A DNA stretch of 36,520 bases, taken from a bacterium (GTDB lineage Bacteria > Krumholzibacteriota > Krumholzibacteriia > LZORAL124-64-63). How positions within the stretch are numbered: the first letter of the stretch is position 1; each line of letters starts with the position of its first letter. The DNA lies in assembly GCA_020440705.1 (NCBI GenBank), contig JAGRNP010000028.1, positions 1 to 36,520 of the forward strand. The letters are read 5' to 3'. Made by a program: the position numbers and the translations under genes. Below the pieces are notes generated by a model. That model was not told the DNA's origin. It did not search any database and saw only the letters and a program-made list of their open reading frames with translations. Positions 24,163 through 33,269 of this stretch are shown piece by piece.

Positions 24163-25180
24163 AGTACGACATCGAGTCCAGTTCGACCTTGCCGCGGAAG
24201 ACGCGATAGACGTGGAAGGTGTAGCCCACGACCAGGGGCATGCCGATGCCGGCGAGGATGAGCATGGTTCTCAGGGTCTGCGGACTGCTGGCGGCATTGA
24301 AGGCCGTGAGGCTGGTGCCCGCGGTGCCGTGAATGAGCTCGGGGAACATGCCGATGCCCAGCAGGGTGAGCAGCAGGACCGTGGCCAACGACGACGAGAG
24401 GAAGGCGCCGAACTCGCGGCCGCGGTGCACTTCACGGGGGATGTTGGCGATGGCCAGGACGCTCAGCAGCGGCACGACGAAGAGGACCGGCGCGGCGCGG
24501 AACGGCTCGGCCAGCCGGGGCAGGTAGAGCAGGGTCGCCAGCGTGGTCAGGCCGTACATGATGACGAAGAAGATGATCGTCGGGCGCACCCAGCCACGCA
24601 CGAGGGCGTTCAGTTCGCCGCCGGTCTTCATCACCAGGAAGATGGCCCCGTGCATCGCGAAGAGCGCCACCACGGTCACGCCCGTCAGCAGGGCGTAGGG
24701 ATGGAGCTGGGCCACCAGGCTGCCGCGGTAGCCGAAGTCCGGATCGATGGGCACGCCCCAGGCGATATTCCCCATGGTCACCCCGATGAGGAAGGCCGCG
24801 AAGACGCTCGAGAACCAGAACGCCCCGTCCCAGATCGCCCGCCAGCGCCGCGCCGCGCGCAGGCTGCGCACGTGGATCGAGACGCCGCGGAAGATGAGCA
24901 TGAAGAGCAGCAGGATGAAGGCCGTGTAGAAGCCGCTGAAGGCGGTGGCGTAGACATCGGGAAATGCGGCGAAGAGCGCCCCGCCGCCGGTGACCAGCCA
25001 CACCTGGTTGCCGTCCCACACCGGACCGATGGCGTTCAGGAAGACGCGCCGATCTTGGTCCTCGCGGGCCAGCAGGTGCAGGGCGCCCACCCCCAGGTCG
25101 AAGCCGTCGAGGACGGCGTAACCCGCGAACAGCGCCCCCACGAGCAGATACCAGGCCACGTTCAGGAAACCGCCGTCCAT
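24161..25180 (-). CDS. cydB: Cytochrome bd-type quinol oxidase subunit II
   Basis: 339 aa membrane subunit of cytochrome bd oxidase, which couples quinol oxidation to oxygen reduction in the inner membrane. Family marks are YLLVGALFAGYAVLDGFDLG at the first helix, GPVWDGNQVWLV, FSGFYTAFILLL and a final block ending GYTFHVYRVFRGKVEL. Eight to nine hydrophobic helices are visible. The start overlaps the cydA stop by one base (TGATG). No small cydX-like subunit gene follows; the stop codon is immediately bordered by the large inverted repeat. Confidence 0.94.
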   Translation of the reverse strand: MDGGFLNVAWYLLVGALFAGYAVLDGFDLGVGALHLLAREDQDRRVFLNAIGPVWDGNQVWLVTGGGALFAAFPDVYATAFSGFYTAFILLLFMLIFRGVSIHVRSLRAARRWRAIWDGAFWFSSVFAAFLIGVTMGNIAWGVPIDPDFGYRGSLVAQLHPYALLTGVTVVALFAMHGAIFLVMKTGGELNALVRGWVRPTIIFFVIMYGLTTLATLLYLPRLAEPFRAAPVLFVVPLLSVLAIANIPREVHRGREFGAFLSSSLATVLLLTLLGIGMFPELIHGTAGTSLTAFNAASSPQTLRTMLILAGIGMPLVVGYTFHVYRVFRGKVELDSMSY

Positions 25181-26526
25181 CACGCCGCCTGCCCGTCGTC
25201 GGCGAGATCCGCCGCCAGCGGTCCCTTGCGCACCTTGTGGTCCAGCAGCACCAGGAAGACGCTGAAGAGCGCCAGGTAGATCACCGTGAACAGGATCAGC
25301 GAAAGCAGAACCTGCCCCGGTGCGAGGGTGTCGCTCACGGCGTCGGCCGTCTTCAGCAGGCCGTGCACGATCCAGGGCTGGCGGCCCACCTCCGCCGCGG
25401 CCCAGCCCAGCTGGTTGGCCAGCTGCGGCAGCAGCACGCTGCAGACCATGACCCACAGCAGGAGTCGCGAGCGGAACAGGATGCCCCGCCAGGCCAGCAG
25501 CCCGCCTCCCCAGCTGAGCCCGATCAGCGTCATCCCGATGGCGACCATCAGGTGGTAGAACTGGAACGTGCTCTGCACCGGGGGCCGCTCGTCGGCCGGG
25601 AAGTCGTCCAGGCCCCGGATCACCGTGCCGGTGTCGCCGCCGACCAGGATGCTGAGCAGCCCCGGGATCTTGATGCCGTGCACGGTCCGCGTCTCCTCGT
25701 CGACCCAGCCGACGACGGTGAGCTCGGCGTCGGCACCGGTCTCGTAGATGCCCTCGAAGGCGGCGAGCTTGGCCGGCTGGTGCTCGGCCACGGTGACGGC
25801 GCTGCCGTGTCCGGTGGCCAACTGGCCCAGCGACGCGACCATGGCCACGCCCAGGCCGATCTTCAGCGAGGTGCGGGCGAAGACCTCGTGCTGCCGCCGC
25901 AGCAGGTAGAACGCCGCCACCGAAACGACGAAGAAGGCGCCCGCCTGCCAGCAGCCCATGATCGTGTGGCTGAGGCGGTCCACGGTCGAGGGATTCATCA
26001 CCGCGCCCCAGAAGCTCGTGATCTCGGCCCGCTGGCCCATGGGCGTGGTCACGATGCGGTAGGCCGTCGGTGTCTGCATCCAGCTGTTGGCCACCACGAT
26101 CCAGATGGCGCTGAAGTGGGCGCCGAGGGCGACCATGATCGTCGCCAGGAAGTGCATGCGCGGGCCGACCCGGCGCCAGCCGAACAGGAGGATGGCGAGG
26201 AAGCCCGACTCGAGGAAGAAGGCGAAGATGCCCTCGGCGGCGAGCGGACCGCCGAAGATGTCGCCCACGAAGCGCGAGTAGCGGGCCCAGTTGGTGCCGA
26301 ACTCGAATTCCATGACGATGCCCGTCCCCACCCCGAAGGCGAAGATCAGGCCGAAGATGCGCACCCAGAAGCGCACCATCTGGCGGTGCTCGGGCAGGCC
26401 GGTGCGCAGGGCCAGACCCTCCATGATCACGAGGACCAGGCCGAGCCCGATGCTCAGCGGCGGGTACAGGTAGTGGAAGCCGATCGTGATGGCGAACTGC
26501 AGGCGGGAGAGCAGGACCAGATCCAT
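25180..26526 (-). CDS. cydA: Cytochrome bd-type quinol oxidase subunit I
   Basis: 448 aa catalytic subunit carrying hemes b558, b595 and d. Visible residues are heme-ligand H18 in [16 protein letters not shown], the Glu pair in [12 protein letters not shown], the second heme His in LSHTIMG, the quinol-site segment [13 protein letters not shown] and GRQPW with the conserved Arg. The Q-loop is short, so it belongs to the S-type (Bacillus/CIO-like) group, unlike the long Q-loop of E. coli CydA. The ATG at 26526 follows GAGGAT at about 10 bases. It and cydB form a coupled pair, separated by 137 bases from the octaheme cytochrome gene upstream on the same strand. Confidence 0.95.
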   Translation of the reverse strand: MDLVLLSRLQFAITIGFHYLYPPLSIGLGLVLVIMEGLALRTGLPEHRQMVRFWVRIFGLIFAFGVGTGIVMEFEFGTNWARYSRFVGDIFGGPLAAEGIFAFFLESGFLAILLFGWRRVGPRMHFLATIMVALGAHFSAIWIVVANSWMQTPTAYRIVTTPMGQRAEITSFWGAVMNPSTVDRLSHTIMGCWQAGAFFVVSVAAFYLLRRQHEVFARTSLKIGLGVAMVASLGQLATGHGSAVTVAEHQPAKLAAFEGIYETGADAELTVVGWVDEETRTVHGIKIPGLLSILVGGDTGTVIRGLDDFPADERPPVQSTFQFYHLMVAIGMTLIGLSWGGGLLAWRGILFRSRLLLWVMVCSVLLPQLANQLGWAAAEVGRQPWIVHGLLKTADAVSDTLAPGQVLLSLILFTVIYLALFSVFLVLLDHKVRKGPLAADLADDGQAA

Positions 26527-26607
26527 GGCGGCGCATCCTCGGTTGAGGCCCGGGTCGCGGGCGGAGCCGGCGCCGCAGCGGATGGCTGCCCGGCCCGGGT
26601 CTTCCCG

Positions 26608-26637
26608 CAATAACGTCGTCCGCCGGGCCGACGTCAA
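26608..26637 (-). promoter_or_regulatory. Candidate promoter of cydAB
   Basis: In the 137-base gap before cydA, TTGACG (5 of 6 to the -35 consensus, positions 26637-26632) is followed after 18 bp by TTATTG (26613-26608), a poor -10. Just upstream, at the end of the cytochrome gene, AGCGC and GCGCT form a short stem over the stop codon followed by a T-rich stretch (TTCTTTCCTTT), which could be a weak terminator. Both suggest that cydAB has its own transcript. Confidence 0.35.
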
Positions 26638-26663
26638 AGGAAAGAAGCGCCGAATAGTCCGGT

Positions 26664-29036
26664 TTAGCGCTGGGATTTCGGGGCGTTCGATGCCGCCCGG
26701 AGCCGGTCGCGCAGGTCCCGGACCGCAGGCTCTGCGGGAAAGAGCCGGGCGAGGTTCTCGGCCGCCGGCAGCCCGGCGGCGGGCCGGTCGGCCTCCAGGG
26801 CGTAGAGGGCCAGGGCGTTCAGGGTGTCGGCGTCCCAGGGATGATCCGCCACGACCCGACCGAGGGCCGCGAGGGCCGCCTCGGGGCGGCCCGCGTCCCA
26901 AAGCGCCACGCCCAGCACGTAGCCGAAGCGCGCGGCCTGCGGCCGCATGGCGGCGGCGCGTTCCAGTTCGGCCAGGGCTTCGTCGCGCTCGCCGGTGCGG
27001 ATCAGGTGCAGTCCCAGGGCGTGGTGCAGCTCGGCCGGATCGGTCGCGGCCGCGAGCCCCTGCCGCAGCACCGACGCGGCCGCCGCCGGCCGCTCGGCCC
27101 GGCGCAGGAAGTCGGCGTAGTTGACGTAGGCCGGACCGAACGCCGGCGCCAGTTCCACGGCGTGGCGGAACGCCGCCTCGGCCGCCGGCCCCCGCCCCCG
27201 CGCCTCGTCGTAGGCGGCCCGCTCGAGCCAGGTCTCCGGCCGCTCGAGATTCCGCTCCAGGTAGGCCGACCAGATCGTGCGCGCCGTCCGGATCCCGGCC
27301 GGATCGGCGGTGGACGTGAGGGCGTCCGGCAGCAGCGCCACTTCCCGGGCCGCGGCCAGCCGCACCGCGAACACCTCGTCGTCGACGAGCGGCAGCGCGC
27401 GCGCCACCCGCTGGGGCACCGGCGAGGTGGCCAGCGAACGGGCCGCCGACGCGCGCACGAGGGGATCGGTGTCGGCCAGCGCGGCGACGAGTTCGGGGCG
27501 GCCGGCCGTCGGTCCGTAGCCGGCGACGAGCTCCAGGGCCGTCGCCCGCGCGATGCCCGGCTGCCCGCGGTCGCGCACGAGCGCCCACAGCTTCTCGGCG
27601 GCGCCGGGCGCGCCGGTGCGGCCGGCGTGCAGGGCCGTGGCGAAGTGCGGCCCCTGTTTGCGGTCGGCGCCGTACCAGTTGACGATCGCGTCCTGCGCCC
27701 ACCGGACCGGCTTGTCGGCGTGGCAGTCCGAGCACGCGTTGGGCGTGCCGAGGGCCAGGCTCAGGTCCGGGCGCGGGATGCGGAAACCGTGGTCGCGGCG
27801 GGCGTCGACGACCATCACGTTGCGGGCCTGCTGGTGGCAGTCGAGGCAGCTGTCGCCCCCCTTGCCCGGCTGGTGGAAGTGGTGGGCCGGCGTGTCGAAG
27901 ACCTCGGCGCGATGGCAGCGGGCGCAGACCTGGTTGCCGGTGCCCCGCGTCCGCGTCGAATGCACGTCGTGGCAATCGCTGCACGTCACCCCCGCCGCGT
28001 GCATCTTCGACTGCAGGAACGAGCCGTAGACGTACACCTCGTCCTGGTTCTGGCCGTCGGCCGCGTAGAGGTTCTCTTCGAGGAGCTCGAGGCGATAGTG
28101 GTCGAGCAGGGGTCGTCCGTAGACGTAGTCGTCGGTCAGCGGCGAGCGGCGGGCGTGGCAGCGCGCGCACGACTCGACCTCGACGCGGCTCGCCAGGGGC
28201 TCGCTGCGCTCCGCCGTCGCCTTGCCCTCCGTGAAGACCCACGCCCCCGTGTCGGGCGAGGCCAGATCGACGACCAGGCCGCGTCGGCCGTCCGTGTTGC
28301 GGGGGCGCAGGCCGCGGGCCGCCGCCTGCTCCCAGGTCACGTGGCGCGAGCCGGGTCCGTGGCAGGCTTCGCAGGAGACGTCGATCTCGCTGTACGCGGT
28401 GGCGTAGGTGTCCGTGTCGGCGTCGTAGTTGCGGCGCAGGTTCGTGGTGTGGCACTCGGCGCACATGTAGTTCCAGTTCTGGAGCATGCCGGTCCAGTGG
28501 AAGAGGTCGCCGGCCGGCGTCGGGTCGTCGGGATAGAGATGGAACCAGCGCTGCCCGCCGTCGGCCGCCGGACGGGCGTCCCAGCACACGTTCAAAGCCT
28601 GCAGGCGTCCGTCGGGGAAACGGATCAGGAACTGCTCGAGGGGGAACCAGCCGAAGACGTAGGCGATCTCGAACTCGGTCAGGGCGCCGTCCGGGCCGTC
28701 GGTGCGCACGAGGTAGGTGTCGCCGCGGCGGAAGAACGTCGAGGTCACGCCGAAGTGGGTGAACATCGCCCCGTCGAAGTCGGCGGTGACCGTGGCGGGC
28801 GACGGCCGCTGCATGGCCCGGTCGTGGTCCGAGCCGGTCCAGGCGCTGTCGGCGGCGGCGTGGCAGGCGCGGCAGGCGTCACGGCCCACCCAGGTCGCCG
28901 GCACCTGGCTGTAGTCCGGCCCGTCGGCGGCTCCGTTCGCGACATGCGGACGCTGCCAGAGCTGATGCACCAGCAGGGCCAGCGCCGTGACCACGGCGCC
29001 GGCCACCAGGAAGCGGACCAGATCCCTGTTGAACAT
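26664..29036 (-). CDS. Octaheme c-type cytochrome with C-terminal HEAT and TPR repeats
   Basis: 790 aa, anchored or exported by an N-terminal hydrophobic segment (about 9-27). Eight CXXCH heme-binding motifs are present in order: CRACH (C55-H59), CAECH, CEACH, CARCH, CSDCH, CARCH, CLDCH and CSDCH, all in the first 450 or so residues. Sequence around them resembles cytochrome c554/paired-CXXCH families. The second half has HEAT-like repeats (LVAALADTDPLVRASAARSL) and then several TPRs (FRHAVELAPAFGPAYVNYADFL, ELERAAAMRPQ, ALGRVVADHPWDADTLNALALY). A periplasmic electron-transfer or redox-enzyme role is likely; the substrate is unknown. GGGAGA precedes the ATG; it follows the small outer-membrane protein gene after 22 bases. 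Confidence 0.88.
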   Translation of the reverse strand: MFNRDLVRFLVAGAVVTALALLVHQLWQRPHVANGAADGPDYSQVPATWVGRDACRACHAAADSAWTGSDHDRAMQRPSPATVTADFDGAMFTHFGVTSTFFRRGDTYLVRTDGPDGALTEFEIAYVFGWFPLEQFLIRFPDGRLQALNVCWDARPAADGGQRWFHLYPDDPTPAGDLFHWTGMLQNWNYMCAECHTTNLRRNYDADTDTYATAYSEIDVSCEACHGPGSRHVTWEQAAARGLRPRNTDGRRGLVVDLASPDTGAWVFTEGKATAERSEPLASRVEVESCARCHARRSPLTDDYVYGRPLLDHYRLELLEENLYAADGQNQDEVYVYGSFLQSKMHAAGVTCSDCHDVHSTRTRGTGNQVCARCHRAEVFDTPAHHFHQPGKGGDSCLDCHQQARNVMVVDARRDHGFRIPRPDLSLALGTPNACSDCHADKPVRWAQDAIVNWYGADRKQGPHFATALHAGRTGAPGAAEKLWALVRDRGQPGIARATALELVAGYGPTAGRPELVAALADTDPLVRASAARSLATSPVPQRVARALPLVDDEVFAVRLAAAREVALLPDALTSTADPAGIRTARTIWSAYLERNLERPETWLERAAYDEARGRGPAAEAAFRHAVELAPAFGPAYVNYADFLRRAERPAAAASVLRQGLAAATDPAELHHALGLHLIRTGERDEALAELERAAAMRPQAARFGYVLGVALWDAGRPEAALAALGRVVADHPWDADTLNALALYALEADRPAAGLPAAENLARLFPAEPAVRDLRDRLRAASNAPKSQR

Positions 29037-29058
29037 GCGGCTCTCCCGGACCGCCGCG

Positions 29059-29643
29059 TCAGTCCATGCCGAAGCCGAAACGCAGTTCGAGCCACTGCTG
29101 GGTGTCGTGGTCTCCCGTCTCGAAGGCGAAGTTGTAGCGCAGCGAGACCGTCCCCACGAACGCGTCCCACGGCAGCTGCAGGCCGATCTCCGGCGCGAGC
29201 GCCGGGTGCCACTCGCTCGTCTCGAAGGCCCACAGGCCCATGGTCGTGCGCTTCTCGACGTAGGCCAAGCCGGCGTTCAACCCGTAGTACAGCCGCTTGC
29301 CCCGGCGATCGCCGGCCTGGTACTTGTGCCAGGTCAGGTACAGGGGGACGGTGTTCACGTACTGCCAGCGTTTGCCGGTCACGGCGAAGTTCTCCGCCGC
29401 GAACGTGCCCGTGAAGGCCTCGTTGAACGCGTTCCACGACCCGCTGAACCCGAAGGCCGTGTCGCGCTTGTAGAAATTGCGCCACTCGAGGCTGGCGCCG
29501 CGGAACTGCAGGCCCGACGTGAAGTCGGCGGTGTCCCCGGCGGGCAGGGAGATGTTCCAGGACACCCCGAAGGCGTCGCCGGCCCGGGCCAGGCCGGGCA
29601 GCGCGACGACGAGCGCGCAGGCGATGATCAGCAGCTTCCTCAT
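29059..29643 (-). CDS. Small outer-membrane beta-barrel protein, unassigned
   Basis: 194 aa with a clear signal peptide (MRKLLIIACALVVALPG, cleavage after about residue 21, ARA). The mature part alternates polar and aromatic residues in short strands (LEWRNFYKRDTAFGFSGSW, LYYGLNAGLAYVEKR, VGTVSLRYNFAFETG) and ends with an aromatic-containing strand LELRFGFGMD, consistent with an 8-stranded OmpW/OmpX-like barrel. I do not recognise a named family. Its ATG overlaps the stop of the DUF4136 lipoprotein gene (ATGA), and the octaheme cytochrome gene follows closely, suggesting one operon. Confidence 0.72.
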   Translation of the reverse strand: MRKLLIIACALVVALPGLARAGDAFGVSWNISLPAGDTADFTSGLQFRGASLEWRNFYKRDTAFGFSGSWNAFNEAFTGTFAAENFAVTGKRWQYVNTVPLYLTWHKYQAGDRRGKRLYYGLNAGLAYVEKRTTMGLWAFETSEWHPALAPEIGLQLPWDAFVGTVSLRYNFAFETGDHDTQQWLELRFGFGMD

Positions 29644-30308
29644 CGGACCACCTCCCCGCCGGCGAGCTTGACGGGCGGCGCCGCGATGACGTACGAGGAC
29701 TGGCCGAACGCCTGGTCGATGGCGTCCACGATCCGCGTCTCGTTCACGTTGTTGGACGAGTCGAGGGCCCCGTTCACGCCGGCCACCCACATCACCGGCG
29801 CCACCGCGTCCGGGTCGCCCGCGTCGAAGCCCCGCAGGTCGACGAGCTGCCACAGGATCGTGCCCTGTTCGAAGCTCACCCCGCTCCAGGTGGGCGGATA
29901 GTAGTAGTAGCCGCCCCAGTAGCCCCAGTTCGACCAGTAGATCAGCACGTCCGACTTGACGGCCCCGACCTCGAGCCACACGTCCGGCTGGTTGGTCGCG
30001 GGGTCGGCCTCGCGCACGAAACCGCGGGCGGACATGTTCCGCTGCAGCGCCGCCAGGATGGCCGGATCGAAGCGCGCGTCGAGGGGCTCGGCGTCGGGGT
30101 CGTCCGACAGGACGGACACGGTGTCGCGCATGCCGTAGCTGACGAGCCCGGCGAAACTCACGTCGGGGTTGCGCACCGAGAGCACCAGCCCGATGTCGTC
30201 CAGGTCCTGCGGGCCGCCCGGATAGCAGGCCGCCACCAGGAGCAGGGCCCCCAGGGCGAGGACCGCCATCGCGGGGTGCCCGGGGCGTTGGGAGGGGAAG
30301 CGACTCAA
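29640..30308 (-). CDS. DUF4136-type lipoprotein
   Basis: 222 aa when started at TTG 30308. That codon has AAGGA about 7 bases upstream and gives a charged n-region (SRFPSQRPGH) before the hydrophobic core and lipobox V-A-A-C28. The internal ATG at 30269 would give a signal without positive charge and with no clear ribosome-binding site. The mature protein resembles the DUF4136 family: DPAILAALQRNMSARGF, then DVWLEVGAVKSDVLIYW, and a Trp/Tyr-rich stretch (YWGGYYYYPPTW) before GTILWQLVD. Function is unknown in the family. It is divergent from the CDF transporter and first in a run with the outer-membrane protein and octaheme cytochrome. Confidence 0.75.
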   Translation of the reverse strand: MSRFPSQRPGHPAMAVLALGALLLVAACYPGGPQDLDDIGLVLSVRNPDVSFAGLVSYGMRDTVSVLSDDPDAEPLDARFDPAILAALQRNMSARGFVREADPATNQPDVWLEVGAVKSDVLIYWSNWGYWGGYYYYPPTWSGVSFEQGTILWQLVDLRGFDAGDPDAVAPVMWVAGVNGALDSSNNVNETRIVDAIDQAFGQSSYVIAAPPVKLAGGEVVR

Positions 30309-30427
30309 GTCGGATCCTTCCGGAGAGGGGAACGCGGCGCGATGGCCGCGGCATGAGGGGATTCGGTCCGGATGATAGGGGCCCGCCCGGGGCGATTCAA
30401 CTCCCAACTGGCGGCCCGGACCGGTCC

Positions 30428-30456
30428 TTGGCCCCGCCGCCGGTCTCCGCTATCAT
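30428..30456 (+). promoter_or_regulatory. Candidate sigma-70 promoter of the CDF transporter
   Basis: TTGGCC (30428-30433) and TATCAT (30451-30456) are separated by 17 bp. The -10 matches 5 of 6 consensus bases, the -35 only the TTG part. The start codon lies 34 bases downstream with GGAGGAG before it. Confidence 0.45.
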
Positions 30457-30489
30457 GGCGCGGTTCCCCGCGTCCCCCCGGAGGAGAAG

Positions 30490-31407
30490 ATGGCCCACTC
30501 GGGTTCCCGGACCGTGATCTTCGCCGCCCTGGCCGGCAACCTGCTCATCGCGGCGACCAAGCTGGTCGCCGCGGCGGTCACCGGCAGCTCGGCCATGCTC
30601 TCGGAGGGCATCCACTCCCTGGTCGATACGGGCAACCAGGGCCTGCTGCTGGTGGGGCTCAGGCGCGCCGCGCGCCACGCCGACCCCGACCACCCCTTCG
30701 GCTACGGCAAGGAGGTGTACTTCTGGTCGTTCGTGGTGGCGATCCTCATCTTCGCGGTGGGGGCCGGCATCTCGGTGTACGAGGGGATCCGGCACATCAT
30801 GCACCCGGAGCCGGTGCACGACCCGCGGCTGAACTACCTGGTCCTGGGCCTGGCATTCGTGTTCGAGGGCGCCGCCTGGTTCATGGCCCTGCGCGAGTTC
30901 CGGCGGGCCAAGGGGCGTCTCGGCTACCTGCGCGCCGTGCGCGAGAGCAAGGACCCGACGACCTTCGTGGTCCTGTTCGAGGACTCGGCCGCATTGCTGG
31001 GAATCCTCGTGGCCTTCGGGGGTATCGCCCTCGGCCAGGCCACGGGGCAGGCCTGGTGGGACGGCGCCGCCTCGGTGGTCATCGGCCTGATCCTGGGCGT
31101 GACGGCCTGGCTGCTGGCCGTCGAGACCCGCGACCTGCTCATCGGCGAGGCGGCCGCGCCGGAGACGGTGGCCGGGATCCGCGCGATGGCCGCCGGGGTT
31201 GACGGCGTGGTGCGGGTGAACGAGGTTCTCACCCTGCACATGGGCCCGGAATTCATCCTGGCCAACCTGAGCCTCGACTTCCGCGACGACCTCGCGGCGG
31301 CCGACATCGAGACCCTGGTCGCGGACCTGGGCGCCCGCATCAAGGCCCGCTACCCGCTCGTGAAGCGGGTCTGCGCCAAGGCGGAGGAGCGCGCGCCGCG
31401 CGCCTGA
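30490..31407 (+). CDS. Cation diffusion facilitator (CDF) metal-ion transporter
   Basis: 305 aa inner-membrane divalent-cation/proton antiporter, normally exporting Zn, Mn, Fe or Co from the cytoplasm. Six helices and a cytoplasmic C-terminal domain (about 220-300) are visible. TM2 has the metal site H42-x-x-x-D46 in SEGIHSLVD, and the loop ADPDHPFGYGKEVYFWS is typical. TM5 carries E164-D165 (LFEDSAALLG) where many members have His-Asp, which matches the ZnT9-like branch in which these bacterial proteins group; the ion cannot be named. GGAGGAG gives a strong ribosome-binding site. The amidase gene follows after 52 bases on the same strand. Confidence 0.9.
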   Translation: MAHSGSRTVIFAALAGNLLIAATKLVAAAVTGSSAMLSEGIHSLVDTGNQGLLLVGLRRAARHADPDHPFGYGKEVYFWSFVVAILIFAVGAGISVYEGIRHIMHPEPVHDPRLNYLVLGLAFVFEGAAWFMALREFRRAKGRLGYLRAVRESKDPTTFVVLFEDSAALLGILVAFGGIALGQATGQAWWDGAASVVIGLILGVTAWLLAVETRDLLIGEAAAPETVAGIRAMAAGVDGVVRVNEVLTLHMGPEFILANLSLDFRDDLAAADIETLVADLGARIKARYPLVKRVCAKAEERAPRA

Positions 31408-31459
31408 GACGGAGCGGACGACCGGGCATCGCCTCCGGTCACGGCAAGGAGCCGACACC

Positions 31460-33244
31460 ATCGAACGGCACACACTGCGCAACGGCATCGCTTCGCTCCT
31501 GATCGGGCTGGTCCTGGTGACGGCCGCGTCCGCCCAGGAATGGCAGACCCACGTGGTCCGGCGGGGCGAGAACCTGACGCTCATCGCCCGCCGCTACGAC
31601 GTGCAGGTGCAGCAGCTGCGCGACTGGAACGACCTGCGCAGCGACGAACTGGCCATCGGCCAGAAGTTGCGCATCCCCCAGATCGACGAGGACTTCTACG
31701 TGGTGAAGGGCGGCGACCACCTGACGGGCATCGCCGAGGCCCACGACGTGACCGTCGCGCTTCTGAAGCAGTGGAACGGATTGCGGGGCAACACGATCCA
31801 GCCGGGTCAGCGCCTGCGGGTGCGCCCGGCGCCCCGCGACGAGGCCGTGCATGTGGTGGCCCCCGGCGAGACCCTCTCCGAGATCGCCGAGCGCCACGGC
31901 CTCGGCCTGGCCCGCCTGAAGAGCATCAACGACCTCGACGACGACCGCATCAGCGTGGGGCAGAAGCTGCGCCTGCGCCAGGCCGAAGCCTCGGTGCACA
32001 TCGTCGAGAAGGGCGACGCCCTGTGGGAGATCGCGCGGGCCTACGGCGTCTCGGTCGAGCACCTGAAGGAACTGAACGGCCTGCACGGCGACCGCATCTA
32101 CGTGGGCCAGGAGCTGAAGCTCGACGGGGCGGCCGCGACCGTGCGGGCCACCTACCGGGTGAAGAAGGGCGACAGCCTGTCCGGCATCGCCCGGCTGCAC
32201 CAGATGAGCCTCAGCGAACTGCGTTCCCTGAACGATCTGCGCGGCTCGGTGATCCACCCCGGCCAGGTGCTGAACGTGCGGCCGCGGCCGGGCACCGCGC
32301 GCGCCGCCACGCCGGGCGACCTGTCCTGGCAGGACCTCCTCGGCTGCGCCGTGCCGGGCGTGCCCCTGGTGCAGGGTCCCAACGGCCCCTACTACTACTT
32401 CCCCCCCCAGGCCTACCAGCAGAAGAGCCGCAACTATTTCGAGGAGAGCCGCATCTCGCCGCCGGAAGCCTACCGGCAGGCCAGGCGCCTGTGGGACGCC
32501 TTCGCGGCCGCCGTCGACCGCATGGAGCCCCTCGGCAACGACCTCGCCGGCTGGCACTTCGTGCTCGATCCCGGGCACGGCGGCATCGATCCGGGCACGA
32601 TCGTCAAGGGGAAGGACGAGAACGGGAAGACCTTCTACATCGTCGAGGACGAATACGTCCACGACATCGCCCTGCGGGTGTACGTGCTGCTGCGGTTGCA
32701 CGGCGCCCGGGTGACGCTGACCCTGCTCAGCCCGAATCACCTGCTGCGCCAGAGCGAGCCGGTCACGAGCACCTTCGTGCACGACCGCAACGAGGTCTTC
32801 AACAGCGCGGAGTGGAACCGGCGGAACCGGCCCTCGACCTGGCCCAAGGGCGGACAGAAGTACCTCGACGCCCGCATCGACGTGGCCAAACGCGCCTTCC
32901 GGGACGCGCCCGCCGACCGCACCGTCTTCCTCAGCTTCCACGCCGACAACGTACCCGCGTTCGGCGAGGTCGTGTCGCTCTTCTACTTCCAGAACGCCAC
33001 GCGCACGGACACGGTGTCGCGCGGACTGGCCCGCGGACTGCTGCCGGCCATGGGCGCCGGCGCCCGCGCCACGGGCAAGAACCTCGGCGTGCTGCGCCAC
33101 AATCCGGCGCGGTACAAGCTGCTGGTCGAGATGCGCAACCTGGCCTACGAGGACCACATCTGGTCGATCCGGTACGAGGAACTGCGGCAGCGCGACGCCG
33201 AGAAGGTGGTGCAGGCGCTGCGCCAGGCCCTGCCCCGGATGTAG
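31460..33244 (+). CDS. N-acetylmuramoyl-L-alanine amidase (Amidase_3) with five LysM domains
   Basis: 594 aa exported peptidoglycan amidase. The best-supported start is ATC at 31460: AAGGAG (31446-31451) lies 8 bases before it, and the frame then encodes a full signal peptide (ERHTLRN, hydrophobic core, cleavage after TAASA at residue 25). No ATG, GTG or TTG exists between the previous stop and 31516; GTG 31517 would cut the signal peptide in two. Five LysM domains span about 28-275, each with a V(R/K)xGD/E-L-IA pattern and IGQKL-like end. The zinc amidase domain (about 364-594) has DPGHGG (H373), an EDEYVHD Glu, LSFHAD and VEMRNL. It would cleave the amide between muramic acid and the stem peptide. 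Confidence 0.88.
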   Translation: MERHTLRNGIASLLIGLVLVTAASAQEWQTHVVRRGENLTLIARRYDVQVQQLRDWNDLRSDELAIGQKLRIPQIDEDFYVVKGGDHLTGIAEAHDVTVALLKQWNGLRGNTIQPGQRLRVRPAPRDEAVHVVAPGETLSEIAERHGLGLARLKSINDLDDDRISVGQKLRLRQAEASVHIVEKGDALWEIARAYGVSVEHLKELNGLHGDRIYVGQELKLDGAAATVRATYRVKKGDSLSGIARLHQMSLSELRSLNDLRGSVIHPGQVLNVRPRPGTARAATPGDLSWQDLLGCAVPGVPLVQGPNGPYYYFPPQAYQQKSRNYFEESRISPPEAYRQARRLWDAFAAAVDRMEPLGNDLAGWHFVLDPGHGGIDPGTIVKGKDENGKTFYIVEDEYVHDIALRVYVLLRLHGARVTLTLLSPNHLLRQSEPVTSTFVHDRNEVFNSAEWNRRNRPSTWPKGGQKYLDARIDVAKRAFRDAPADRTVFLSFHADNVPAFGEVVSLFYFQNATRTDTVSRGLARGLLPAMGAGARATGKNLGVLRHNPARYKLLVEMRNLAYEDHIWSIRYEELRQRDAEKVVQALRQALPRM

Positions 33245-33269
33245 CGGCGCGCCCGGCTCCCCGTCCCCG

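Noticed and set aside
24041-24163. Insertion sequence at the large inverted repeat
   Set aside because: No transposase frame or target-site duplication is visible within or beside the 112-base element.
24161-26526. Search for a cydX-like small subunit gene next to cydAB
   Set aside because: The cydB stop codon abuts the inverted repeat and no short frame with a ribosome-binding site and a hydrophobic helix is present.
32398-32409. C-run inside the amidase gene as a possible frameshift
   Set aside because: The frame continues from the LysM region into a complete amidase domain.
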